DNA from: CAVPRW01 sp046727435 [NCBI: bacterium]
Lineage (GTDB): Bacteria; Tectomicrobia; Entotheonellia; J063
Length of the DNA: 30,502 nucleotides
Direction of reading: 5' to 3'
Assembly (NCBI GenBank): GCA_046727435.1
Contig: JBKPCR010000045.1
Span: 1 to 30,502, forward strand
Shown one piece after another: positions 7,890 through 17,292 of this stretch. The position numbers were made by a program, and so were the translations under genes. Below the pieces are notes generated by a model. That model saw nothing but the letters and a program-made list of their open reading frames with translations. It did not search any database and had not been told where the DNA came from. Within the stretch, counting starts at the first letter, position 1. Each line of letters opens with the position of its first letter.

Positions 7890-8041
7890 TGTTACGGTAT
7901 CGTTACTTCTAGGAAAACTGTCAGTAAATATCCGGCAGGGCTTGGAAGCTCATAGCATGAATTGCGGCGGCAAGGTCCAGTCCTGTGACAAAAGAGTTAC
8001 AAATCGCCCGATCTTTCACAATAGCGTTACGCCAATGTTAC
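7890..8041 (+). promoter_or_regulatory. Cluster of Pho-box-like direct repeats upstream of the Fic-like gene
   Basis: GTTAC-type hexamers recur with an exact 11-base period. TGTTAC is at 7890 and CGTTAC at 7901; TGTGAC is at 7984 and AGTTAC at 7995; TTTCAC is at 8014, CGTTAC at 8025 and TGTTAC at 8036. On the complement these read GTAACA-like, the same unit as the TTAACA repeats before pstS. PhoB/PhoP boxes are built from tandem half-sites with an 11-bp period, so PhoB-type control is likely. The orientation is opposite to that at pstS, so they might also serve the divergent ATPase operon. Confidence 0.55.
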
Positions 8042-8233
8042 AACAACAGGCCATGCGTGTGTTCGGGCTGGGGGTCCTGCATATTGGGGTGTTGCGCATT
8101 AGTGTTACTAGTCTTTACCAGAACGCTCTCATCCGTTAACATGGATGCTCTATATTGCATAGTAAGGCACGACCACGGGGATCGAGCTCTGGGTGTACGT
8201 CAACCCCGGGTTAGCTGGATCGAGAGACAGTTG

Positions 8234-8908
8234 ATGGGTAAGACTCGACTCAATCTGCAGGCCATCGAAGACTCTCTACGCGCGGTGCAGCAGGAGTTCC
8301 CGAAGATTAATGAACAGTTGCGCTCGCGCCGTGATTCGATGACGGATGAAGTGCTCGACAACATGATGAGCGGCTATGCCTTTGTAGATTGGGCGATCGC
8401 TGACGATACCGATCTCCTCGACCCACAGTACGTGGCAGGACTATTGGAACTGAACCATATCGTCCTGTGCGGCCGTGACCCTCCTAGCCGACGGGAGCAC
8501 CGCAAGCATATCCAGGCCACGACGCAGCGATTCTATACACAAGACGAGTTCAATATCGATGATATTCTGCGCTGGCATCGCGAGCACACCCATGAATCGG
8601 CCTGGAAGCGGGCGGCGGGGGTCTACGTCCGTATCCTGAGCCAACCCCAGCTCTACCTCGAGGGTAACCACCGCACCGGAGCCTTACTCATGAGTTACAT
8701 TCTCGGTCGAGCTGGCAAACCCCCCTTTGTGCTTACTGTCGAGAATGCCTTAGCTTACTTTGACCCGTCAAGCCTCGTCAAGGAGACAAAGAAAACAGCC
8801 GCAACTCTGCTGATGAAGCTTCCAGGCATGAAGAAGCGCTTCGCTCGTTTCCTAGAAGGACAATCGGATACGCAATACCTCGAAAGGCAGCCCCAGGGCG
8901 GGTCATAA
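8234..8908 (+). CDS. Fic-like protein with a degenerate active-site motif
   Basis: 224 aa from the ATG at 8234. The frame is also open upstream, with possible starts at 8141 (ATG) and 7985 (GTG). The latter would place Pho-box repeats inside the gene, so I prefer the later start, though its ribosome site (GAGAGA) is weak. The C-terminal half has a Fic fold signature: WKRAAGVYVRIL, then QLYLEGNHRTGALLMSYIL, then KPPFVLTVENALAYFDPSSL. Classical Fic enzymes (AMP transferases) have HxFx(D/E)GNGR. Here the catalytic His is Gln139, Phe is Tyr, and the second Gly is His, while E, G, N and R are kept. Normal AMPylation is therefore doubtful. It lies between Pho-box-like repeats and the pst genes, so it may be a phosphate-responsive protein of unknown chemistry. 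Confidence 0.7.
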   Translation: MGKTRLNLQAIEDSLRAVQQEFPKINEQLRSRRDSMTDEVLDNMMSGYAFVDWAIADDTDLLDPQYVAGLLELNHIVLCGRDPPSRREHRKHIQATTQRFYTQDEFNIDDILRWHREHTHESAWKRAAGVYVRILSQPQLYLEGNHRTGALLMSYILGRAGKPPFVLTVENALAYFDPSSLVKETKKTAATLLMKLPGMKKRFARFLEGQSDTQYLERQPQGGS

Positions 8909-9030
8909 AACTACAACTATACCACTCATCTATACCATTCATCAGACACCAAGGCGCGCACTATTCGCTTCCGTGCCGCAGTCGGTGCCATGGCTGGGGC
9001 AAACTGCGGCAGGCAACGTTTCAGCCACTA

Positions 9031-9086
9031 TTTAACATACAATTAACATGACCCTAACAAAGAATTCATATCCGTATTCTTATAGT
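9031..9086 (+). promoter_or_regulatory. Pho box and promoter of the pst operon
   Basis: Three direct repeats with an exact 11-base period lie at TTAACA 9032, TTAACA 9043 and CTAACA 9054. Written as 8-base units with 3-base spacers they resemble tandem Pho boxes of the CTTAACCT or TTAACA type. A TATAGT (9081-9086) or TATTCT (9075-9080) downstream can serve as -10, and the pstS ATG follows at 9122 after an AAAGGGG ribosome site. PhoB-type activation under phosphate limitation is the expected control. Confidence 0.7.
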
Positions 9087-9121
9087 CACTACTCTACCAT
9101 TCACCTGAAAGGGGACTACTC

Positions 9122-9335
9122 ATGACGCTCGGACCTGTGCGTTGCCTGTCGCTGTTGCTTATGCTGTGCAGCTTGCTATTCACGTCGCTCGGCTGGGCTG
9201 GCGAAGCCGTACGCCTGAAGGGGTCGGGGGCTAGTTTTCCATTTCCTTTATACGGGCTCTGGTTCAAGGAATATGGGAAGGCCAACCGCAACATCATCAT
9301 CGACTACCAGGCCAAAGGGAGCGGAGCCGGCATTA
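9122..9335 (+). pseudogene. pstS: Phosphate-binding protein PstS, N-terminal part, cut by the insertion
   Basis: Begins with a signal peptide (LSLLLMLCSLLFTSLGWAGEA) and the PstS motif LKGSGASFPFPLYGLW, then IIIDYQAKGSGAGI. At 9335/9336 an IS630-type end interrupts the gene, and the frame then runs into the element and stops at 9367. The missing remainder is found 8.77 kb downstream at 18104-18927. Joining 9122-9335 to 18104-18927 gives 1038 bases, exactly 346 codons, with no stop until the end. PstS is the periplasmic phosphate-binding subunit of the PstSCAB importer. A second, intact pstS lies at 21737. Confidence 0.9.
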
Positions 9336-10419
9336 CTGAGCGTTGCATCCAAAACTTAAATTTCTAGTGATAATCCAGCCTCAGCAAAAAACGCGATAAT
9401 CAAGGATGGCTTGCGACGTAAGCGCCTGATGGCAAGCCCGAGTTCAGTCCGCAGATACGCCATGTTCAGGCAACACAGATTGCGCATTTCCACATTCTTC
9501 AAGTGGTGCCAGACCCCTTCGCCTGGATTCAGGTCAGGGGCATACGGAGGCAGTTGCTCCAAGTGAATCTGCTTAGCCCCACCTTCGGCTAAAAACGTTT
9601 TCACGTGACCTTTATGAATGGGCGAGCCGTCCCAGATTACCAATAGTTTGTCCGACACGTGCGGCAGCAGGTGCTTGAGAAAGACCAGGCTGTCAAGGCT
9701 GTCTAGGGCCTGGCGGCGCACCATGGTGTAGAGGCGGCCTTGCATCGTGATGCCACTCATGACCGACACATGATTACGGGTATACCATGGCCGCAGGACT
9801 GGGGTCTGCGCACAAGGTGCATACGTTCTGACCACGCCTGGCAACAGATAAAAGCCCGATTCATCCACAAAGACAATTGTGCGGCCCTCTCCATAGGCCT
9901 TTTTTTGAGCTCAGGCCATACCTGGCTCCGCCACTGCTCGATCACGGCCTCGTTGCGTTGGGCTGCCCGTGCTACGGGCAGCTGCGGCGTCCAGTGCAAC
10001 GCCTTCAACAGCCGAGAGACGTGGGCTTTGTGATAGGCCACGCCAAACTCTGCCCAGATGACCCCGGCCACGCGGGCGCACGTCCACACATTGCCGCGGA
10101 AGCCATAGGCCTCCGCTCCATGGGATAATAGCTCCGGAAGCAGCGCCAGTTGTGCGCTCGTCAGCTTGACGGGTCCACTTGGATGCCGCTTGGCGCGCCA
10201 GGCTTCAATCCCGCGCTCATGCCTGGCAGCCATCCACTGGCTCACTGCCGCATCCGAAACCCCGAAAGCGCGTGCGATGGCACGCTGCTGCCACCCGTGT
10301 GCCTTCAGCTCAAACGCCCGCTGTCGGCGAGCTTCTTTCCAGTCTTGAGGAAGCGCATGCTTGTCCATGCCTGCAGTGTGGCACGCAGGCAAAATTTAAG
10401 CTATCGTTGCCTGGTAGTA
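9336..10419 (-). mobile_element. IS630-family insertion sequence
   Basis: About 1.08 kb, normal for IS630. The 9336 end is clear and the transposase stop codon lies inside it. The other end is less certain: on the complement from 10418 it reads CTACCAGGCAACGATAGCTTAAATTTT, here split as CTACCAGGCAACG and ATAGCTTAAATTTT. It shares the CTTAAATTT inner part and the outer CT with the first end and is followed by TA at 10418-10419. The weak match suggests either a diverged end or that the true partner end is at 18101. Confidence 0.7.
9356..10368 (-). CDS. IS630-family transposase (two frames, probable programmed frameshift)
   Basis: Frame 1 (10368 to about 9900; an ATG at 10392 is an alternative) has the helix-turn-helix part ELKAHGWQQRAIARAFGVSD and the region GFRGNVWTCARVAGVIWAEF. 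Frame 2 (to 9356) has the catalytic domain: FVDESGFYLLPGV (first Asp), LLVIWDGSPIHKG (second Asp) and YAPDLNPGEGVWHHL (Glu), a complete DDE set. The frames meet at seven adenines on the coding strand (9900-9906), where a -1 slip joins ELKK to AYGEGRTIVFVDESG. IS630 elements often use such slippery runs, so the protein (about 337 aa) is probably functional rather than broken. It would cut and paste at TA sites. Confidence 0.85.
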
Positions 10420-10909
10420 AATGTGACGAAAATATGAACATACTGCTTGACAGCGCCAATCGGCTTCTATATATTCGCGCTCACTTGCCCTGATGCTGCC
10501 GCTTCCTGAGCTGCCAGGGCCTAGGAGACTATCAATGGGACAGGCAACAACCCTCGTGCCCGTAATACCTCCCGTGAGGCCACGCTATCCTGTGCTATCC
10601 CGCTTTTTGGTAAGACCCCAACTGCTCACCCGCCTCTAACCTCCCTTTAGTGGAGGGAGCTTCTCCGGTCGACATACGCCTCTCCATCTGACATAGGGTG
10701 AGTATCCTGAAGGGCCCGGCACGGCCGGAGCAAAGCCGTGCTCGACGGCCGCTCGGAGTTCTGTAATCGTGTCAGTCTAGCAGGCTGCTGAAAAACTATT
10801 TACGACCTATCACGGGCGATCTCGCCGCGGAAGGGGGATCGTGATGGGCTTCTTACCGCAAGATGCCTGGGTTGACAGGGGGGTCGTCATCTTGTAGCTG
10901 GGGGGAGCC
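10420..10909. other. Non-coding stretch inside the insertion
   Basis: No gene was found in about 490 bases. Short hairpins occur at 10641-10659 (CTCCC and GGGAG arms) and 10719-10741 (GCACGGC and GCCGTGC arms). The string CAGGCTGCTGAAAAA (10781-10795) resembles ends of other insertion sequences and may be a scar of an older insertion. A promoter for the next gene should lie here but no clear -35/-10 pair was seen. Confidence 0.35.
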
Positions 10910-12268
10910 ATGGCCGCAGTGCATGAGCCCCATCGTCTCGGCCCCACGGCGGGCGAGACTGCCCGTGAGGGCGGGGCAATGGGGCGCGTCCGGCGCACGT
11001 CCATGCGATCAACACCCGGGCCCCACCCGACGGGCGGGGCACGGCTCTGCCGACCCTCCGTCTTCGCCCTGCTCGGCACCTGCGCCTACCTCGCCGGGTT
11101 TGCTCTGCCGCTGCGGTGGGATATCCCCTTGCTCGTGCTCGCGCTCATGGGCGCGCTGGCCATGGCCTCTGGTCCTCGCCACGGGGCTCCCCCCTGGTCA
11201 CTCCTCACCGTCTCGGTGCTCGTCTTTCTGGCCAGCGTGGGCGTGTCGACCCTGGTCTCTGAGGAGATCGGCCGCAGTGTGCGGCTGAGCGCCGCGCTCT
11301 TGCCGGGGATCCTCCTTTTCTTTCTGGTGGCTGACCATTTCGAGGGCATCCGGCACACGCGCCTGCTGTACATGACCTTCTCCATGGTGGCGCTTGGGCT
11401 TGCGGCGATGCTGCTGTGGACGGTGTGGCGGGAGGGTTGGCTCTCACCCCGCACCTGGGTATCGCATGCCGGCAGTCCCCTTCTCATGGTGCCGAATGAT
11501 GTCACGTTCCTGGCGGTGGTCGCCCCCCTCTCGTGGGCCTTGCTGTACCGTGCGCCTCGGAGTGCAGTGGGGCTCTTGGCGGCGCTGTCGATCCTGCTGA
11601 GCGTGGGGGTCATGTGCCTCCTGCTGAGTGCCGTCGCGCTCTTGACCATGCTCACGGCCATCACGTGCGTGGCCGCCCTGGTGCGGCCGCGGCTGGGGGT
11701 CGCCTGCGGCCTGGGGCTCCTGCTCGTGGCCCTCCTGGTCGATGGGGTCCTCGGGTTCCCCCTGGTCGCGAAGTTCGGTCATAACTGGGCTGCCGAGGCC
11801 GGGTACCTCTGGTCTGGGGAGTCCAGTCGCCTCTGGGAGGCGGAGTCCATGCGCATCTGGTATGGCAGACTGCCGATTTGGGTCACCGCCTGGGCCATGT
11901 TTCTAGAGGCCCCGGTGTGGGGCCACGGACCGCACACCTTCGTCTACAGGGCCGCTGACGGCACCAGCATGGCTTGGCCGCACAACCTGTACCTCGAACT
12001 CCTGGCCGAGCAGGGCCTCATCGGCCTCGCCGCCCTGGGGTTCCTGCTCGTTGTTGGCGTTTCAACGGCGTGGCACACCCACCGGGTGGCACAGGGTGAA
12101 GCGCGCATGTTGGGGGTAGGCGTCTTCGCTGCGTTAGTCAGCTTCTGCGTTGCTGCGTTCTTGGAGTTAAGCCTCCTCCGCCAATGGGTGGTGATCTCCC
12201 TCTTCGTGCTGTTAGGGGTGATCGCACAACTCTCATCCTCTCACGCACAGGGTAAGGGGGCCTCATGA
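10910..12268 (+). CDS. O-antigen ligase/polymerase-like membrane protein
   Basis: 452 aa with about ten predicted membrane helices (for example ALLGTCAYLAGFALPL, LALMGALAMA, LLAALSILLSVGVMCLL, ACGLGLLLVALLVDGVL). The large loop and following segment LPIWVTAWAMFLEAPVWGHG, then WPHNLYLELLAEQGLIGLAA, is the typical Wzy_C/O-antigen ligase (WaaL-like) signature. That family transfers or polymerises undecaprenyl-linked glycans at the periplasmic face of the inner membrane. The start at 10910 has GGGGGAG a few bases upstream. It is an orphan here, with no glycosyltransferases or sugar genes around it. It is cargo of the insertion, just before the RHS gene. Role in the element unknown. Confidence 0.75.
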   Translation: MAAVHEPHRLGPTAGETAREGGAMGRVRRTSMRSTPGPHPTGGARLCRPSVFALLGTCAYLAGFALPLRWDIPLLVLALMGALAMASGPRHGAPPWSLLTVSVLVFLASVGVSTLVSEEIGRSVRLSAALLPGILLFFLVADHFEGIRHTRLLYMTFSMVALGLAAMLLWTVWREGWLSPRTWVSHAGSPLLMVPNDVTFLAVVAPLSWALLYRAPRSAVGLLAALSILLSVGVMCLLLSAVALLTMLTAITCVAALVRPRLGVACGLGLLLVALLVDGVLGFPLVAKFGHNWAAEAGYLWSGESSRLWEAESMRIWYGRLPIWVTAWAMFLEAPVWGHGPHTFVYRAADGTSMAWPHNLYLELLAEQGLIGLAALGFLLVVGVSTAWHTHRVAQGEARMLGVGVFAALVSFCVAAFLELSLLRQWVVISLFVLLGVIAQLSSSHAQGKGAS

Positions 12269-12731
12269 GTTCACGCCAGCACCATGTGAGGCAGTGCCGT
12301 AGTGGTTGAGTTGTCGTTTGTACGGCAGTACGTGGTCATCACGCTGTTCATGCCTCTGGGGGTTCTCGGGGATCTTTCGGCGGCGCAACCTAAGCACGGA
12401 GGGTAGGCACATGAGTCGGGTCTTTCGGCACATGACCACCTTGATGAAGGTGGGATTCGCCGTCGCGTGTCTCGCATTGATAGTCCTCTGGCCCGAGTGG
12501 CGCGTTTCGCTTCAACAGGTGTGCTACAGTTATGAGGGCCTCGAATGCGGTCAGGCCCCCACAAGCGGAGGAGGCCTGGTGGAGCCGAATGACAATGACT
12601 GCAGGACAGGTGAGAGGTGTTCGGCCACTCGAGTTTGCATCGAAGGCGATCCACAGTCATGCAGTTGTGGTGCAGTTTGCGTCCCCCGGGCCCCAATGGG
12701 CGGTATTGGCGCCGGCATCACAGAGACCGAC

Positions 12732-12905
12732 ACCACGGTCACCGTCGACAACGGCACCACGGTCACCGTCTCACCGGACACCGGCATCACGGCCACCGTC
12801 CCACCGGGCACCGACACCCCGGTCACCATCGACACTGGCACCGGCACCACGGTCACCGTCTCACCGGGCGCTGGCACCCCGGTCACCGTCTCACCGGGCA
12901 CCTGC
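12732..12905 (+). repeat. 30-bp tandem repeat coding a Thr/Val/Pro linker
   Basis: One 24-base unit is followed by five 30-base units, each beginning ACCxCGGTCACC or a close variant. They encode decapeptides such as TTVTVSPDTG. The repeat is in frame and acts as an extended linker between the N-terminal membrane part and the RHS shell. Confidence 0.8.
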
Positions 12906-15900
12906 ACCGGCATCTCTCCGCCGAACGTGAGAACCCTAGGTGGCACTACGGCCGACCAGAACAGCTCAAGCGACCAGGAGGGGCAAACCAGCGGGGACCC
13001 GATCAACAACACCACGGGCAACCTCTTCCAGATCGAGACCGATTATGTCGGGGCGGGGGGGGCCTTTCCGCTCGTCTTGCGCCGCGTCTACAACAGCCAA
13101 TCCTTCATCTTGGGTGGGTCATTCGGCGTGCACTCGAGCCACAGTTACGACGCCCGTATCATCCAGACGTCACCGACGTCGGTGCTGGTCATCAGGGCCG
13201 ACCAAAAAACCCTGACGTTTACCCTGCAAAATGGCCTATGGCGATCAACCCCCGATATCAATGCCACGCTGGAGCCGCTGACCGCGGCGAGCGGGGAGAT
13301 CACCGGCTGGCGCTATACGACGGGTGCAGACCATGTCGAATTCTATGACGCCATTGGCAGGCTGCGGAGCATCACCACGCGCGCCGGATTAACCCAAAGC
13401 CTGAGCTATGATGGGGCACGGCTCGCGTCGGTCAAAGATCCCTTTGACCGGACCCTCACGTTCGCTTATGACACCAGGAATCGCGTCCACAGCGTCACCG
13501 ACCCCGCGGGCCGGACGTACAGCTACACCTACGATGCGAATAACCGGCTGTCCTCCGTGACCGGGCCGGATAACCAAACTCGTGAATACCGCTACGAAGA
13601 CGCCCGCTTCCCCCGTGCGCTCACGGGCCTGATCGACGAGAACCAGAACCGTTTTGCCACCTAGACCTACGATAGCGAGGGCCGGGTGATGTCAGCCGAG
13701 CGTGCCGGCGGCGTGGACAGGGTGTCGGTGCGCTATGACTTCGACAATAACATGACTTCGGTCACCGACGCCCTGGGTACGACGCGACACTACACGTACG
13801 AGCTGGCGTTCGGTGTCGCGAGAACTGTGCGTGCCGAGAAACCGAGTTCCGGAGGCGGAATTGCCACTAGTTCCTGGTCCTACGACGCGCAGGGCAACAT
13901 CGCCACCTACATCGATTACCGCGGCCACAGGACCGACTTCATCTACGACTTAACCCGCAACCTCGAGATCCACCGCACCGAGGGGGCCGGCACCTCCCTG
14001 CAACGCACGATCACGACCGAGTGGCACCCCACCTTCCGCCTGCCCAAAACGATCACCGAGCCGAATCGAGTCATCAGCTTCGACTACGACCCCGATGGCA
14101 ATCTGACCCACCACACCGTCACGGCCGGGGGCAAGAGCCGTACCTGGAGTTTCCAATACTATGATAACGGCCAGATCAAGCAGATCGACGGGCCGCGCAC
14201 GGATGTCCGCGATCTCACCACATATGCCTACGACGGCCAGGGCAACCTGATGAGCCGCACGGACGCGTTGGGGCATCTCACCCAGATTCCCGAGTACGAT
14301 GCCGATGGCCGGCCGAAGAGGATGGTGGATCCCAACGGGCTGATCACCACCTTGGAGTATGATCCGCGGGGTCGCCTGGTGGCCCGCCAGGTCGGCCGTG
14401 AACGCACGACCTATATGTACGATGGTGTGGGCCAGCTCCGCCGACTGACGCGCCCGGATGGCAGCTTCTGGCGCTTCGATTACGATGCGGCGCACCGATG
14501 GACGGGGATCACCGACCACCTGGGGAACACGGTCACCTATAGCCTGGATGCGGTCGGGAATACCACGGAACAGGTGTACGACCCGCAGGGGATCCTGAGG
14601 CGGACGCAGAGCCGTCTACTCGATGCCCTCAACCGGTTGGGACACTCTGTGGGCGCCCGGGGCCAGACGACGTCCTATGCCTATGACGACAATGACAACC
14701 TGACCGGGATGACCACTCCGTTTAGGAACAGCGCCCTGTGGTCCTATGACGCGCTGGACCGGCTGGACACCAGCACGGATCTCAGAAACTTTCTAACAGG
14801 CTATGACTACGACGCCAACGACCAGCTGACTGCGGTGACGGACCCGTTGCGCCACCAAACGGTCTATGGCTATGACGGCCTCGGCGACCAAACCGGGACG
14901 ACCAGTCCGGATACCGGCCTCACACAATACCTCCCTGACGAGGCCAGGAACGTGGTGCGCCGCACGGATGCCCGAGGCCAGGAGACCACTTCCCGCTACG
15001 ATGCGTTGAACCGGGTCACGGATATTGAGTTTTCGGGCGGTGCGGTGGCGTTCACCTACGATCAGGGCACGAACGGCATCGGTCGCCTCACGCAGATGAC
15101 CGATCCCACCGGGACCACCAGCTGGATGTACGATGCGCATGGGCGGGTGCTGCGCAAGACGCAGCAGGTCGCGAACGTGACCTTCGTGACGCAATACAGC
15201 TACGATGCGAGCGGGCGCGTGGACGCGATCACGTATCCGTCGGGCCAGCGTATTGAGCTACTCTATACCAATGGCCAGATCACCCAGATCAACGCCAACG
15301 GCTCGGCGCTCCTGCGTGACATCCACTACCAGCCCTTCGGGCCGGCCCGTGCTTGGATCTGGGGGAATGGCACGCCCTACGCCCGAGAGTTCGACCTGGA
15401 TGGCCGGGTGATGGCCTATGACCTGGGGGGGGGGCGGACCCGTCAGCTCACTTATGACGATGCCGGCCGTATTACTGATTACACCGACACCGACCCGCGC
15501 CAGAATCAGGCCTTCAGTTATGACGCCGCCGGTGCGTTGACCGGGTTCACGAGCGGCGGCGCCACGACGACCTATCACCTGGACGCCATCGGCAACCGCA
15601 CGAGCCTGATCAGTCCCCAGGGGACCGATGACTACACCTACGACCCAGCCAGCAACCGGCTCCTCCGCATCACCGGCCCGCATCCCAGGACCTATCAGTA
15701 CGATGCGGCCGGCCACGTGACCAGCGACGGCGCCACCCAGTTCGTCTACGACGGCCGGGGCCGGTTGATCCTGGTGACCAACGCGCAGGGCACCACGCAG
15801 TACCGGATCAATGGCCTGGGACAACGGGTGGCCAAAGTGAGCGGCCAGACGGGACGCTACTTCGTCTATAACGAAACTGGTCAGCTCATCGGGGAATACA

Positions 15901-16304
15901 CCCTCCAAGGCCAGCCGGTCCAGGAGACCGTCTATCTCGGTGAGATGCCAGTCGCAGTGCTGCAGGATGGGATGTCCTTCGTGGTCTATGCCGATCATCT
16001 CGGCACGCCGCGCGCCATAGCAGACACAGGTGGCGAGGTGGTGTGGCGGTGGGACGGCGACCCGTTCGGGGCGGCCCTGCCGAACGAAGATCCCGACGGC
16101 GATGGCCGGACGTTCACCTACCACCTGCGCTTTCCCGGCCAGTATTTCGACCGGGAAACCGGGCTGGCGTACAACTACTTCCGGGATTACGACCCCCAGA
16201 CCGGCCGCTACGTCCAAGCCGACCCCCTGGGGTTGGCCGGGGGCCTGAACCCCTATAGATATGTCGAAGGCAATCCCCTCACGGCATACGACCCCTACGG
16301 TCTC

Positions 16305-16925
16305 GCTGGTTTAGATGGGGGTGCCATGAGCACCGAGAGCATAGGGGACCGGCAGGGGTACCCACCGGGAGTGGTGATCAACCCGGCCACAGGCGAACCT
16401 ATATATCTAGCGGTGGTTCCGCTACCAAAGGGGACGAGCCCAACACAAGTTATGCTGGACGTTGCAGGGCTCATAAATCCCTTGATGATGATCGAGAGCG
16501 CTATCGCGCGCATACCAATGCTTCTGAACCAGGTTCGCCTGCTAAGGCAGTTTGGTCTCGACAAGGCTGCGACGCGTGCCCTTTTCCAGGGAGAGGTGGC
16601 GCCGTTCTTTGCTAGCACGGCCGGAAACCCGCTAGCATTTGCGCAGCTCTCGTCAGCTGGTTTGCGGACCGGCATAATCGGAATTAGAGCGGAAGGTCAA
16701 GGCGTAAGAGCATTCATGTCGTTCATTGAAGCATCCCGAGGAGTTGCCAGGGCATTTGAGTTCTCACAGGTAGAGATTGCCGGCGTAGCGCTCATCAACC
16801 CGGAGCTCGCACTTGGCATGATCCGCAGTGGATTCCGGCCGTTCGTCTTGGAAGTGCCTGCTACGCTTGGGGGAGGAACGGTCGAAGGATTGATAAGGAC
16901 CTTTCCTCTAAGGAGATCTGAGTAG
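16305..16925 (+). other. Variable C-terminal tip of the RHS protein
   Basis: 207 residues after DPYGLAG. Base composition looks lower in GC than the RHS core, as usual for exchanged RHS tips. I do not recognise the domain. There is a hydrophobic helix (LINPLMMIESAIARIPMLL) and an alpha/beta-looking end (FEFSQVEIAGVALINPELAL, then MIRSGFRPFVLEVPATLGGG). No obvious nuclease or HExxH motif is seen. No immunity-like gene follows directly. Confidence 0.55.
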
Positions 16926-17292
16926 GAACCAGCTGTTTTTATTTACAATTCCGACCGCCGAAGTGTGGACTTTTGAAAGAAGCTCGCCACGGGGTATCTG
17001 TTTTGCTCTGCCACGACCTATAGGTAACACCATCGTGCTGCTTGGCATCATCTGCCAGGGCAGCGATACCAGTAAGGTCTGTTTCTGGGACAATCAGCGC
17101 GTCGACCCCGACGGCATAAAACGTTCTGAGGGTTTCAACCAAGTAGTGATGTCTATGTCTTGCGTCCTGTTATACTTCCCCCTCTAGACAGGTATGCCCA
17201 CCTCTGAGAGGGAGTATAGCGATGCAGGTATGTCCCCAGTGTCAGAGTGATCGGCTCGTCAACAACGGCTCCGCTGCCGGCAAGCGCCAACC
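16926..17292. other. Spacer with transposase remnants
   Basis: After the RHS stop there is no intact gene. On the minus strand, 16939-17173 is open without an ATG start and reads HYLVETLRTFYAVGVDALIV; it may be a fragment of a longer gene. At 17171-17218 an imperfect inverted repeat (TATACTTCCCCCTCT and AGAGGGAGTATA) precedes the IS remnant on the plus strand. Confidence 0.3.
17222..17290 (+). pseudogene. N-terminal stub of an insertion-sequence transposase
   Basis: Reads MQVCPQCQSDRLVNNGSAAG and then KRQPC. This is the zinc-ribbon start (CxxC...NG...GK...C) typical of IS1-like and related transposases. The ORF then loses similarity, so only about 23 codons of the transposase survive. The stub is joined directly to the start of the zincin-like ORF at 17293. 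Confidence 0.5.

Larger units (their letters stand above)
12411..16925 (+). pseudogene. RHS/YD-repeat protein interrupted by one amber codon
   Basis: The start at 12411 has GGAGGG at good spacing and is followed by a membrane/signal segment (VGFAVACLALIVLWPEW). Next come a Cys-rich part, a Thr/Pro/Gly repeat linker (12732-12905) and the DUF6531-like start (NNTTGNLFQIETDYVGAGGA). Then come dozens of YD repeats (for example TYAYDGQGNLMSRTDALGHL). The RHS core end is FPGQYFDRETGLAYNYFRDY with DPQTGRYVQADPLGL, ending DPYGL at 16290-16304. The last 207 residues are a variable C-terminal tip, the usual place of the toxin in RHS proteins. At 13662-13664 a TAG interrupts FAT-x-TYDSEGRV, where related RHS repeats have FATWTYD, so a Trp TGG probably became TAG. 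Upstream and downstream parts are in the same frame (1504 sense codons in total). As written only the first 417 residues would be made. Confidence 0.85.

Noticed and set aside
12732-12905. CRISPR-like array of 30-base repeats
   Set aside because: The units are directly contiguous without unique spacers, are in frame and encode a Thr/Pro/Gly linker of the RHS protein.
15258-16217. 319-codon minus-strand open frame
   Set aside because: It is antisense to the RHS core. The regular YD-repeat codon pattern in GC-rich DNA opens the opposite strand, and there is no family match or ribosome site.
16939-17173. Minus-strand frame as an RHS immunity gene
   Set aside because: It lies on the strand opposite to the RHS gene, has no ATG or ribosome site, and is bounded by a stop upstream; it looks like a remnant.
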